NCBI GenBank assembly: GCA_041917975.1
Contig: JAYRWN010000316.1
Span: 1 to 10,482, forward strand
Source of the DNA: JAYRWN01 sp041917975
GTDB lineage: Bacteria > Bacteroidota > Bacteroidia > Chitinophagales > Saprospiraceae
DNA length: 10,482 nucleotides
Direction: 5' to 3'
The position numbers were made by a program, and so were the translations under genes. Below the pieces are notes generated by a model. The model was not told the DNA's origin, ran no database searches, and saw only the letters and a list, made by a program, of their open reading frames with translations. Shown one piece after another: positions 1-4,824 of this stretch; positions within the stretch are counted from its first letter, which is position 1; each line of letters opens with the position of its first letter.

Positions 1-375
1 GATAAAACCCTGGTTCTGCTTACCAACAATTTATCTTGGACAGCAGACACCATCTCCCAGCTTTATAAAGCCAGATGGGATATTGAAGTGTTTTTCAAAC
101 ATCTAAAACAATTGTTTAGGGTAAAAACCTTTATTGGCACTTCCCCCAATGCCGTACGCATTCAAATGTGGTGTTCCATGATCGCTATTCTATTGTTCAA
201 TTATCTGAAAAGTATGGCAAAATACCGCTGGCATTTATCCAATTTGGTTGGTTTTTTGAGAATAAACTTGTTCGTAAAAATTAACCTTTGGAATTGGCTT
301 AATCATCCCTATATCCTACCTAAAAAATATCCTCATCCCTTGACTCTATTTAATCCCACCGGGGATTCCTCCTGA
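1..375 (+). CDS. IS4-family transposase, C-terminal fragment (5' end outside window)
   Basis: This is the end of a DDE transposase that cuts and pastes an insertion sequence. The reading frame is open from base 1 and stops with TGA at 373-375, so only the last 124 residues are visible. The segment LYKARWDIEVFFKHLKQ carries the Y-(2)-R-(3)-E-(6)-K signature of the IS4 family; its Glu is the third acidic catalytic residue of the DDE triad. The following hydrophobic stretch (IQMWCSMIAILLFNYL) is the usual helix after the signature in this family. The catalytic Asp residues and the left end of the element lie upstream of the window. The ending LFNPTGDSS looks like a natural C-terminus. Whether the copy is intact cannot be judged from here. 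It marks the left part of the window as mobile or rearranged DNA. Confidence 0.85.
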   Translation, partial: DKTLVLLTNNLSWTADTISQLYKARWDIEVFFKHLKQLFRVKTFIGTSPNAVRIQMWCSMIAILLFNYLKSMAKYRWHLSNLVGFLRINLFVKINLWNWLNHPYILPKKYPHPLTLFNPTGDSS

Positions 376-435
376 TTTTTCCCCTTTCCTGTCAATAATT
401 CCTTGATTCTTAGTCCAATTCTTCCTTATTATTAT

Positions 436-459
436 TTATTTTGGACAACTGTGATTTTA
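436..459 (+). repeat. Candidate insertion-sequence end, with a relative at 3196-3219
   Basis: A 24-base segment with the core TTTTGGACAACTGTGA lies 61 bases after the transposase stop. The segment at 3196-3219 matches it at 19 of 24 positions in the same orientation, sharing TTTGGACAA. If it is the right terminal repeat of the IS, its inverted partner would be upstream of the window. The match could also be chance in AT-rich DNA. Confidence 0.2.
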
Positions 460-539
460 TCAATAAATTTGAAAGCCATCCTAATAAAGAATTAAATCTA
501 GAAGGATTTGTGCCTAACTGTACTAAAAAATCTGTTTAA
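441..539 (+). other. Possible C-terminal tail of a gene cut by the insertion sequence
   Basis: The plus frame between a TAG at 411-413 and a TAA at 537-539 has no ATG, yet from 441 it reads like a real protein end: LDNCDFINKFESHPNKELNL, then EGFVPNCTKKSV. This would fit the tail of a gene interrupted by the transposon at 1-375. In AT-rich DNA a 33-codon open frame is not rare by chance, so this is only a hint. Confidence 0.15.
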
Positions 540-707
540 AATTTAAATAATAAATTTTGTTTTGATAAACCAGCGAAACATGTGGTATTTGGTATTTCAA
601 GAATATCTGATTTTAGCGAATACATATTTATAATATTAAATTTATTATTTCTATATTTTATGGTTACATTGAAATTAAAAATTGATGAATATTAACAAAT
701 TTTGTCA

Positions 708-741
708 ATATTTTAATATATATGATTGAATATTAAAATAT
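708..741. repeat. AT-only inverted repeat upstream of the gene at 818
   Basis: ATATTTTAATAT at 708-719 is the perfect reverse complement of ATATTAAAATAT at 730-741, with a 10-base loop. It lies about 77 bases before the start of the gene at 818 and could be an operator or a weak hairpin. In sequence this rich in A and T such a dyad can arise by chance, and no T-run follows that would make it a terminator. Confidence 0.3.
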
Positions 742-817
742 ATTTAAATGGAAGCTATGCAAAAAAAAACTACTGCAAAAGTTATCTTCAATTAAATTAA
801 TATAAATAAAATTTAAA

Positions 818-1303
818 ATGGTGATAGTATATATTTGGAATTTTAGAGGAAAGAAAGAGGCTTGGGGACACGCCTCCGCTTTGGTAAGCAATCAATACAT
901 TTCTTGGTGGCCAATATCAGACAATAGAGTTAGATCGAAACTTTATGATGACATTTACAGCGCCCACCCAATAGGGAACAGACAACTTTATGATGATATC
1001 AGCGATGAAGGTTGTACTCCGAATCACACAATCAAAATTGAAGGATTAAATGAAAGTAAAATTCTGACTTGGTGGAGACGAACAGCCTTATCATGGGGAG
1101 GTGGTTTAGCTCTGGGGCCACCATCATTAATGTGGAGCAGTTTAGGGTGGAACTGCTCTAAAATTGTAGCTACTGCTCTTAAGGAAGGAGGCGGAGATCG
1201 ATATAGTAGCATAGTAAAATCTTTTAATTTTATTTGGACTCCGAATGATGTTAAGTATTATGCTGAATCAATTGTAGATGGAATTCGTAAAATGAAATTA
1301 TGA
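818..1303 (+). CDS. Putative permuted papain-like (NlpC/P60-like) cysteine hydrolase, possible effector
   Basis: This is a 161-residue protein of unknown function. Two motifs in order suggest a circularly permuted papain-like fold, in which the catalytic His precedes the Cys: GHASALVSNQYISWWP (His18) near the N-terminus, and GWNCSKIVATALKEGGG (Asn112-Cys113) near the C-terminus. Asn-Cys at the start of a helix is also seen in LRAT and PPPDE relatives. Proteins of this group act as peptidases, amidases or acyltransferases, and some are toxin domains. There is no signal peptide or membrane segment, so it would act in the cytosol or be delivered by a partner. Its small size and lack of other domains fit a free-standing module. 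The ATG at 818 follows an A-rich leader without a Shine-Dalgarno site, and an in-frame TAA at 803 rules out a longer form. It converges with the minus-strand gene ending at 1346. No immunity gene is recognised beside it. The fold assignment is inference from the motifs. Confidence 0.7.
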   Translation: MVIVYIWNFRGKKEAWGHASALVSNQYISWWPISDNRVRSKLYDDIYSAHPIGNRQLYDDISDEGCTPNHTIKIEGLNESKILTWWRRTALSWGGGLALGPPSLMWSSLGWNCSKIVATALKEGGGDRYSSIVKSFNFIWTPNDVKYYAESIVDGIRKMKL

Positions 1304-1345
1304 ATCTAAAACAAATTAAGTTGTGATTTAACACAAAAAGTAAGC

Positions 1346-1951
1346 TCATTTTGCTACCCAAGTAATACTCGGTCCAAGGTAATGGATTTGGTCTCTTGGA
1401 ATCCAGATTTGAATGGCGCCGCCGGACAATTTATTTTTTATATTATGAAAGATGTTGCTCTGTGATGCCACACGTCCTACGTAGATTCTTGCTCCTGGGA
1501 GTAAAGATGTACTAAGGATAAAGTCCATTCTGCTCCATTCATGCTTAACCGCTCCAAACAGACGATACTCTTCCATGATAGTTGGTCGCATTGGTGACAA
1601 CCAAATGCCATGGCCCTTACCAAACATTTTTGAGCCCCTGCGGGTGGCGAAGGTCTCATTTCCTTGCCAAGGAGCGATATCTGTTTTAGCAGAACTAGCT
1701 CCGGAGTTATCATCGAGTGAATCGAAAACTCTATAAAGGTGCATAATATGGCGACTGATGATTTGGGCATATTTTGATCCGGCAAATGTTCTTTGAAGGT
1801 CAGTCTCAAGTTTCTTTATCTCCGTCGGTGCTTTTCCAACTTGGACGATTTTCTCACCTTCAAAGACAGCCACCAGTTCACCATAGCTTTTTACGTCGTT
1901 TATAAATGAGAACAATGTGTTTTCGACAAACGGATCCCTTAAATCGCTCAT
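1346..1951 (-). CDS. Hypothetical protein resembling a polymorphic-toxin C-terminal domain
   Basis: The protein has 201 residues from the ATG at 1951. A TTG at 1999 would add 16 residues, and stops (TGA TAA) lie just upstream of that. I do not recognise the family with certainty. Near the C-terminus, EWSRMDF followed by LLPGARIYVGRVASQ and LSGGAIQIWIPRDQ resembles the end of small toxin domains in Bacteroidota polymorphic toxins, where a 'P-G-T/A-R-x-Y-V-G' strand is followed by a 'GGxxQxxI' strand, as in ADP-ribosyltransferase- or TNT-like NAD-handling folds. The N-terminal half is predicted cytosolic, with no signal peptide or transmembrane helix. It lies downstream, on the same strand, of the broken HNH fragment and the small membrane protein, as a next cassette would in a toxin array. 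Its 3' end faces the gene ending at 1303, 42 bases away. The toxin reading is inference and an ordinary hypothetical protein is possible. Confidence 0.6.
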   Translation of the reverse strand: MSDLRDPFVENTLFSFINDVKSYGELVAVFEGEKIVQVGKAPTEIKKLETDLQRTFAGSKYAQIISRHIMHLYRVFDSLDDNSGASSAKTDIAPWQGNETFATRRGSKMFGKGHGIWLSPMRPTIMEEYRLFGAVKHEWSRMDFILSTSLLPGARIYVGRVASQSNIFHNIKNKLSGGAIQIWIPRDQIHYLGPSITWVAK

Positions 1952-2028
1952 AACTCCAGATTTTTCTATTATTGAAATTGTTAAATTATTAGATGGCAAA
2001 CAACCTTATCACATATAATCTTTAATAT

Positions 2029-2252
2029 TTAATCATAAATTTTCCCGTGGACAAATGGTACTGTATCTGAGGCATGTTTATCGGAATATTCTAACCAATT
2101 GTAAAATAGATAGTCTTTATTTCTACATAATACAGATTCATGTCTATAATTGCCACCCTCGTGAACTGAGTAATGACATGATTCACAAAGTATTACACAA
2201 TGGACAAATCATTTAAGCCTCCGTGTGAGGCATGGTACACATGGGGCTTGAG
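2029..2252 (-). pseudogene. HNH nuclease C-terminal remnant with a one-base frameshift
   Basis: Directly after the TAG of the small membrane gene the same frame reads on as PHVYHASHGGLNDLS, then hits a TAA. Restoring one A on the minus strand at about position 2201 gives LSNCVILCESCHYSVHEGG and continues to a natural TAA at 2029 (ending VPFVHGKIYD). The joined reading has the layout of an HNH/EndoVII-fold nuclease tip: His in YHA, GGLND, the Asn restored by the correction, then C-x2-C-H and the HEGGNYR stretch familiar from polymorphic-toxin HNH domains. No start codon lies in the second frame. A tiny frame starting ATG at 2212 has a strong GGAGG 5 bases ahead (2218-2222) but ends after 9 codons (MICPLCNTL), so I treat that site as coincidental. 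About 75 residues remain, without the first zinc-binding pair, so this is a relic and not a working enzyme. Confidence 0.6.
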
Positions 2253-2408
2253 CTATTTCCTTAAACCGTACTCGAAACCAGCTTTAAATCCTTCTTCGGC
2301 GTTTTTTTTACACCCTTCCCAATCTAATACACTACTGATAAGAATTAGTACTATTATTCCTAAAAAGAAGAATCTGATGTCACGCTTTGTAATATAAAAT
2401 CTATTCAT
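2253..2408 (-). CDS. Small membrane protein (51 residues), hypothetical
   Basis: This short gene starts at an ATG (2406-2408) with AGAGG seven bases upstream and stops with TAG at 2253-2255. The product begins MNRFYITKRDIRFFFLGI. It has one strongly hydrophobic segment at about residues 13-28 (FFFLGIIVLILISSVL) after a positively charged N-terminus, so a single-pass inner-membrane protein with the N-terminus inside is likely. The C-terminal part (DWEGCKKNAEEGFKAGFEYG) has the repeated G-F-x-x-G-F/Y pattern I associate with small Bacteroidota proteins; this is a weak memory-based link. Its stop abuts the HNH remnant on the same strand, which would suit an immunity or helper protein left at the end of a toxin gene. 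Function is unknown. Confidence 0.6.
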   Translation of the reverse strand: MNRFYITKRDIRFFFLGIIVLILISSVLDWEGCKKNAEEGFKAGFEYGLRK

Positions 2409-2415
2409 TTTATTT

Positions 2416-2420
2416 CCTCT
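2416..2420 (-). promoter_or_regulatory. Ribosome binding site of the small membrane gene
   Basis: AGAGG on the minus strand lies 7 bases before the ATG at 2408. It is among the clearest Shine-Dalgarno sites in the window, and it supports a real gene too short for many gene finders. Confidence 0.55.
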
Positions 2421-2444
2421 TTGTGTAATAAATTGTATTGTTCA

Positions 2445-2460
2445 TTTTTTTTAAAAAAAA
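2445..2460. repeat. T8A8 palindromic tract
   Basis: Eight T followed by eight A form a perfect palindrome 37 bases upstream of the small membrane gene's start and 56 bases downstream of the HD-protein stop. It could act as a bent upstream promoter element for the small gene, or as a weak U-tract end signal for the HD gene. No GC stem is present, so a classic terminator is unlikely. Confidence 0.4.
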
Positions 2461-2515
2461 CTTATTTTGGTCAAAGAATGCCGCAACTTTTTGGAAAATT
2501 TGATTCACTTAAATT

Positions 2516-3145
2516 TTATCTTAAAATATCGATCAGACTATTTACTTCTGATAATTTGTTGTAGACCAAGGGTGGAAACTTCATTTTACCCCATTCCGAT
2601 TTAAATTCTAAATTATTTAAAAAAGTAATTTGTTTTTCCAACATATCCATATATGATAAGTTTAATTCCTGACCAAGCCCATAGAGAATACTTTGAATCC
2701 ATACCGGCGATAGGACCTGGGACAAGTCCGAATCTCTGAGGACAGAGACTATTAGTTGCTTTTTAGGGGTTAAATGCTCTATACTTTCATAAGGATATTT
2801 AGAATGGGTTATGCAGGTAACCACTAGTTCTTTAACATACTTATCTTCACCATTATTATGATCCTTAAATGCTTTTATAGCTCTGGTTATATTTTCGGAT
2901 TCATTTGGTGTACCTGTGTGGTTAAAATCGTGGAACAATGCGGCTACAAGTAAAGATCTTAAGTATTTCCCCCTCAACCCGGATTTAATGCCGCCATCAA
3001 ACGCTTCCCATAATACATGTAAGGTATGACGCGTATTGTGATAGGGCATGTAGGCATTGGGAGCTTTAAGTACTAACCTAAAATAGGCTTTTAAATCGCC
3101 ATCAAATAAACTCAAATTATTGTTAATAATGTCAGTTACTCTCAA
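2516..3145 (-). CDS. HD-domain phosphohydrolase resembling class I cyclic-nucleotide phosphodiesterase
   Basis: This 209-residue protein matches the catalytic motifs of eukaryotic-type (class I) 3',5'-cyclic nucleotide phosphodiesterases, which hydrolyse cAMP or cGMP with two bound metals. YHNTRH at 35-40 matches their YHNxxH, giving a general-acid His36 and a metal ligand His40. HDFNHTGTPN at 72-81 fits the family signature H-D-hydrophobic-x-H-x-G-x-x-N in all but its last position, giving His72, Asp73 and His76. His114 follows in THSKYP, and Asp140 in RDSDLSQ matches the fourth metal ligand. The usual glutamine-pocket region near the C-terminus cannot be identified by eye. There is no signal peptide or membrane helix. 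Only about 35 residues precede YHN, far fewer than in the eukaryotic catalytic domain, so the protein is compact or N-terminally shortened. The start is a TTG with an in-frame stop close upstream and no Shine-Dalgarno site. It stands alone between accessory genes, and the substrate is unknown. Confidence 0.8.
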   Translation of the reverse strand: MRVTDIINNNLSLFDGDLKAYFRLVLKAPNAYMPYHNTRHTLHVLWEAFDGGIKSGLRGKYLRSLLVAALFHDFNHTGTPNESENITRAIKAFKDHNNGEDKYVKELVVTCITHSKYPYESIEHLTPKKQLIVSVLRDSDLSQVLSPVWIQSILYGLGQELNLSYMDMLEKQITFLNNLEFKSEWGKMKFPPLVYNKLSEVNSLIDILR

Positions 3146-3195
3146 GGTATAAAATATTTAAAATAATGTTATATGATCATATTGATTTTTGTCTA

Positions 3196-3219
3196 TTGAT
3201 TTGGACAAATGTTAGTTTA
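3196..3219 (+). repeat. Second copy of the candidate insertion-sequence end
   Basis: This segment matches 436-459 at 19 of 24 positions, in the same orientation, with the core TTTGGACAA. It lies in the gap before the truncated T9SS gene and could be the relic of an element that removed the 5' end of that gene. Chance similarity is not excluded. Confidence 0.15.
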
Positions 3220-3244
3220 TCTTAAATATTACTAGGAAGGTAAA

Positions 3245-3283
3245 ATGCAATTCTTTATTAAGAACAAAGAACTGATTGTATAA
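3245..3283 (+). other. Twelve-codon frame with a strong ribosome binding site
   Basis: ATG at 3245 is preceded by AGGAAGG with a short A-rich spacer, one of the better ribosome sites in the window, but the frame ends after MQFFIKNKELIV. It may be the original translation start of a gene whose body was deleted before the T9SS fragment downstream, or a leader peptide. The frame differs from that of the gene at 3319. Confidence 0.2.
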
Positions 3284-3318
3284 GCTGTTTGATAAACTGT
3301 ATTATTTACAGGCTATTA

Positions 3319-3951
3319 ATGCAAAGTCATGAACAAGCCATAAGCATTCAGCACCATCTAAAGGAAAGGAATGATTGTGATGGTGTGGGTGATGTTTGCG
3401 ATCAATGCCCTGGCGGTAACGATAATCAGGATAAGGATAACGATGGTATTCCAGACTGTATGGATCAAGGGTCAATCCAGGACCTTCCGGAAGAGTGGAT
3501 CTGCGATAAAAATTATAAGAAGGTTCTACTATGTCATCGTGCTCCTGATAATCCTGATCAATTTAAAACCCTCTGTGTAAATTTTAGCGCTGTCGCGGAG
3601 CACCTGGCTAACGGTGATTATTTAGGGCCTTGTGCAGTAACCACATGTAGCAATAATGCCAACAGTTGGACATCACCTTTGACTACAGTGAAAAACATAA
3701 CCAATGTGGTGACTATCTATCCCAACCCAAACCACACCCGGTTATTGAACCTCTCGTTTAATGCCCCGGTGGAAAATGAGGGACACCTTTATATCCTGGA
3801 TATCTACGGGAAAACATTACAGGATATGCCCATCGGAATTGGGCAGAGGAACCTTTCCATGCCATTGGCTTTTGCCACTCCTGGGATATATATTATCAGC
3901 GTCCAAATTGGTGATCGAATGGCACATAAACATAAGGTGGTGGTGAATTAA
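3319..3951 (+). pseudogene. T9SS cargo protein, 5'-truncated: thrombospondin type 3 repeats plus sorting domain
   Basis: This is the C-terminal end of a large secreted protein. Counting from the ATG at 3319 (210 residues; a TTG at 3289 adds 10 more), acidic calcium-binding thrombospondin type 3 repeats lie at about residues 19-50 (DCDGVGDVCDQC, then DNQDKDNDGIPDC). A Cys-rich module follows at about 68-105 (KVLLCHRAP ... LCVNFSAVAEHLANGDYLGPC), often found before the tail of Bacteroidota surface proteins. Residues about 130-210 are a type A T9SS C-terminal sorting domain (VVTIYPNPN ... PGIYIISVQIG ... HKHKVVVN), the signal that sends cargo through the outer membrane. T9SS cargo also needs an N-terminal Sec signal peptide, and none is present. 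The first 18 residues (MQSHEQAISIQHHLKE) look unrelated, so the recognisable coding begins near 3370 after a likely deletion junction. The remaining frame is intact, but the product could not be exported as it stands. Confidence 0.75.
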
Positions 3952-4421
3952 AGCAAGTGTATTAACTAAACTGGAGGACACCCAAGTAGATTTTTAATGG
4001 CATTTTTAAAAGTGCTAGAATTATGTATTCAGATAAGTGGTTTATTCTTGCGGTATTATATTTTTCCTATGAGGCTCTTCCTCAAATCAGTTAGTCTGGG
4101 TAACTCGGATTTTATACCACAGAAGGACATTTTTTAGCTTTTTACGGTCATATTATAGAAACAATATATTAACAAAATACGTATACCAGGACTGACCCCA
4201 GCCAAAAACGAACTGAAAATCCGCGAGTGTATTATTAACTGGATATTAGATATGATCTTTATTTATATATATGGGAGAGCAAGATATCTAAACTTAACAT
4301 ATATGTTAATTAACTGATATAAATCCGGGTGGTTGACTCAACGGGAATATATATTAAAACTATTTTGTATAAAGTGTGACAATACAAATAGTGTATCTGG
4401 ATCAGGACAACTTAAAACAAT

Positions 4422-4453
4422 AAAGGTGGTCAGAGCTTTCCCGGACCACCTTT
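4422..4453 (+). terminator. Strong stem-loop with T-rich tail, possible intrinsic terminator
   Basis: AAAGGTGGTC at 4422-4431 pairs perfectly with GACCACCTTT at 4444-4453 around a 12-base loop, and TCCCTTTT follows on the plus strand. The stem is flanked by A on the left and T on the right, so it could work in both directions. No coding region ends close by: the nearest plus-strand stop is at 3951. It could therefore end a small RNA or a gene since lost. A TTGACT at 4333 and TATTTTG at 4361-4367 vaguely resemble a promoter upstream. Confidence 0.6.
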
Positions 4454-4526
4454 TCCCTTTTAAGCAGTTAGATTAAAAATAATTACTTTGACTGTTAAGT
4501 CAATAGTGTGAAATTAATCTTCTTTG

Positions 4527-4658
4527 ATGGAGGATGTTGGGGTAGTTAATGAGGTGCGTTTGCGCCAAAAACGCCACAAAAAGCTTAACAACAGCCAAGT
4601 CATGCATCAATTCTTTAAACAGTTAGATCTACACCGGGGGACAGTGTATGCACATTAA
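4527..4658 (+). CDS. Small hypothetical frame (43 residues), doubtful
   Basis: ATG at 4527 opens a 43-residue frame ending with TAA at 4656-4658. It is basic in the middle (EVRLRQKRHKKLNNSQ) and its bases are GC-richer than the DNA to its left, like the operon to its right. It might be the broken start of a regulator or transposase, but I recognise no family, and no ribosome site is seen. It is listed because it is the only frame of note in this gap. Confidence 0.2.
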   Translation: MEDVGVVNEVRLRQKRHKKLNNSQVMHQFFKQLDLHRGTVYAH

Positions 4659-4737
4659 TCCTTGCAGATTGGTGGCGGGGGATTTTTGATTGGTGGAGGG
4701 ATACGCTTCATTGTTCAAAAGTTGTGCCAATTAAGTT

Positions 4738-4765
4738 TGGAATTAGGAATGTGGAATTAGGAATG
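4738..4765. repeat. Perfect tandem duplication of a 14-base unit
   Basis: TGGAATTAGGAATG occurs twice head to tail (4738-4751 and 4752-4765) and then decays into AATAATTAA and AATAATGAATAATG-like units up to about 4796. Low-complexity GGAATTAGGAATG/AATAATG strings like this occur between genes in some Bacteroidota. It lies just downstream of the GH92 gene, about 60 bases after its stop in transcription order. Confidence 0.7.
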
Positions 4766-4824
4766 AATAATTAAAAAATTAATAATGAATAATGATGGCG
4801 GGAAAGGAAATTAGGGCTTGTCGC

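Larger units (their letters stand above)
376..817. other. AT-rich gene-free stretch after the transposase
   Basis: This 442-base stretch has no full-length gene. It should contain the right end of the insertion sequence, but the inverted repeat cannot be placed because the left end is not in the window; the segment around 436-459 is the best candidate. A plus-strand frame from 441 to a TAA at 537-539 has protein-like composition. An AT-only inverted repeat lies at 708-741. A short start-to-stop frame begins at 748 (MEAMQKKTTAKVIFN) and runs through a run of nine A at 761-769, but is in a different frame from the gene at 818. No clear Bacteroidota promoter (TTTG, then TAnnTTTG) was recognised. 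Confidence 0.6.
3952..4824. other. Long gene-poor stretch between the accessory part and the GH92 gene
   Basis: This stretch of about 870 bases has no convincing gene. It holds a terminator-like hairpin at 4422-4453, a 43-codon frame at 4527-4658 and a tandem repeat at 4738-4765. A 23-codon frame at 4023-4094 (MYSDKWFILAVLYFSYEALP) has the look of a signal-peptide start but stops at once, and may be debris of a secreted-protein gene. Base composition changes from AT-rich to GC-richer at about 4500, which may be the boundary of the accessory segment. Confidence 0.5.

Noticed and set aside
1024..1212. Minus-strand frame inside the gene at 818-1303.
   Set aside because: Antisense shadow of the plus-strand gene whose motifs are recognisable; no ribosome site.
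1321..1336. TTGTG/CACAA stem between the convergent genes as a shared terminator.
   Set aside because: Only 5 base pairs with a 6-base AT loop and no T-run on the plus strand; too weak to call.
2194..2212. Programmed frameshift instead of a mutation in the HNH fragment (strong GGAGG then a 9-codon frame ending TTG TGA).
   Set aside because: The upstream frame HASHGGLNDLS belongs to the HNH domain and is not the frame of the ATG at 2212. One added base restores the motif exactly, and no known slippery sequence is present. A mutation is simpler.
2200..2397. Plus-strand frame of 65 residues over the small membrane gene and HNH remnant.
   Set aside because: It is the complement of better-supported minus-strand coding (ribosome site, membrane helix, HNH motif), has no recognisable features and only a partial overlap with sense-like composition.
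2048..3210. The word TGGACAAAT occurring at 2048, 2201 and 3202 as a dispersed repeat.
   Set aside because: Two of the three lie within the coding part of the HNH remnant, the flanks differ, and a 9-base word can recur by chance.
4000..4015. GCATTTTTAAAAGTGC near-palindrome after the T9SS fragment.
   Set aside because: It has mismatches, no loop and no T-tail, so neither a terminator nor a convincing operator.
4023..4094. 23-codon plus-strand frame with a signal-peptide-like start.
   Set aside because: No ribosome site, no continuation in any frame beyond about 20 codons; kept only as a remark on the gene-poor stretch.
4770..4783. ATTAA/TTAAT stem after the GH92 gene as its terminator.
   Set aside because: Five A-T pairs only, inside low-complexity repeat sequence; stability is too low.
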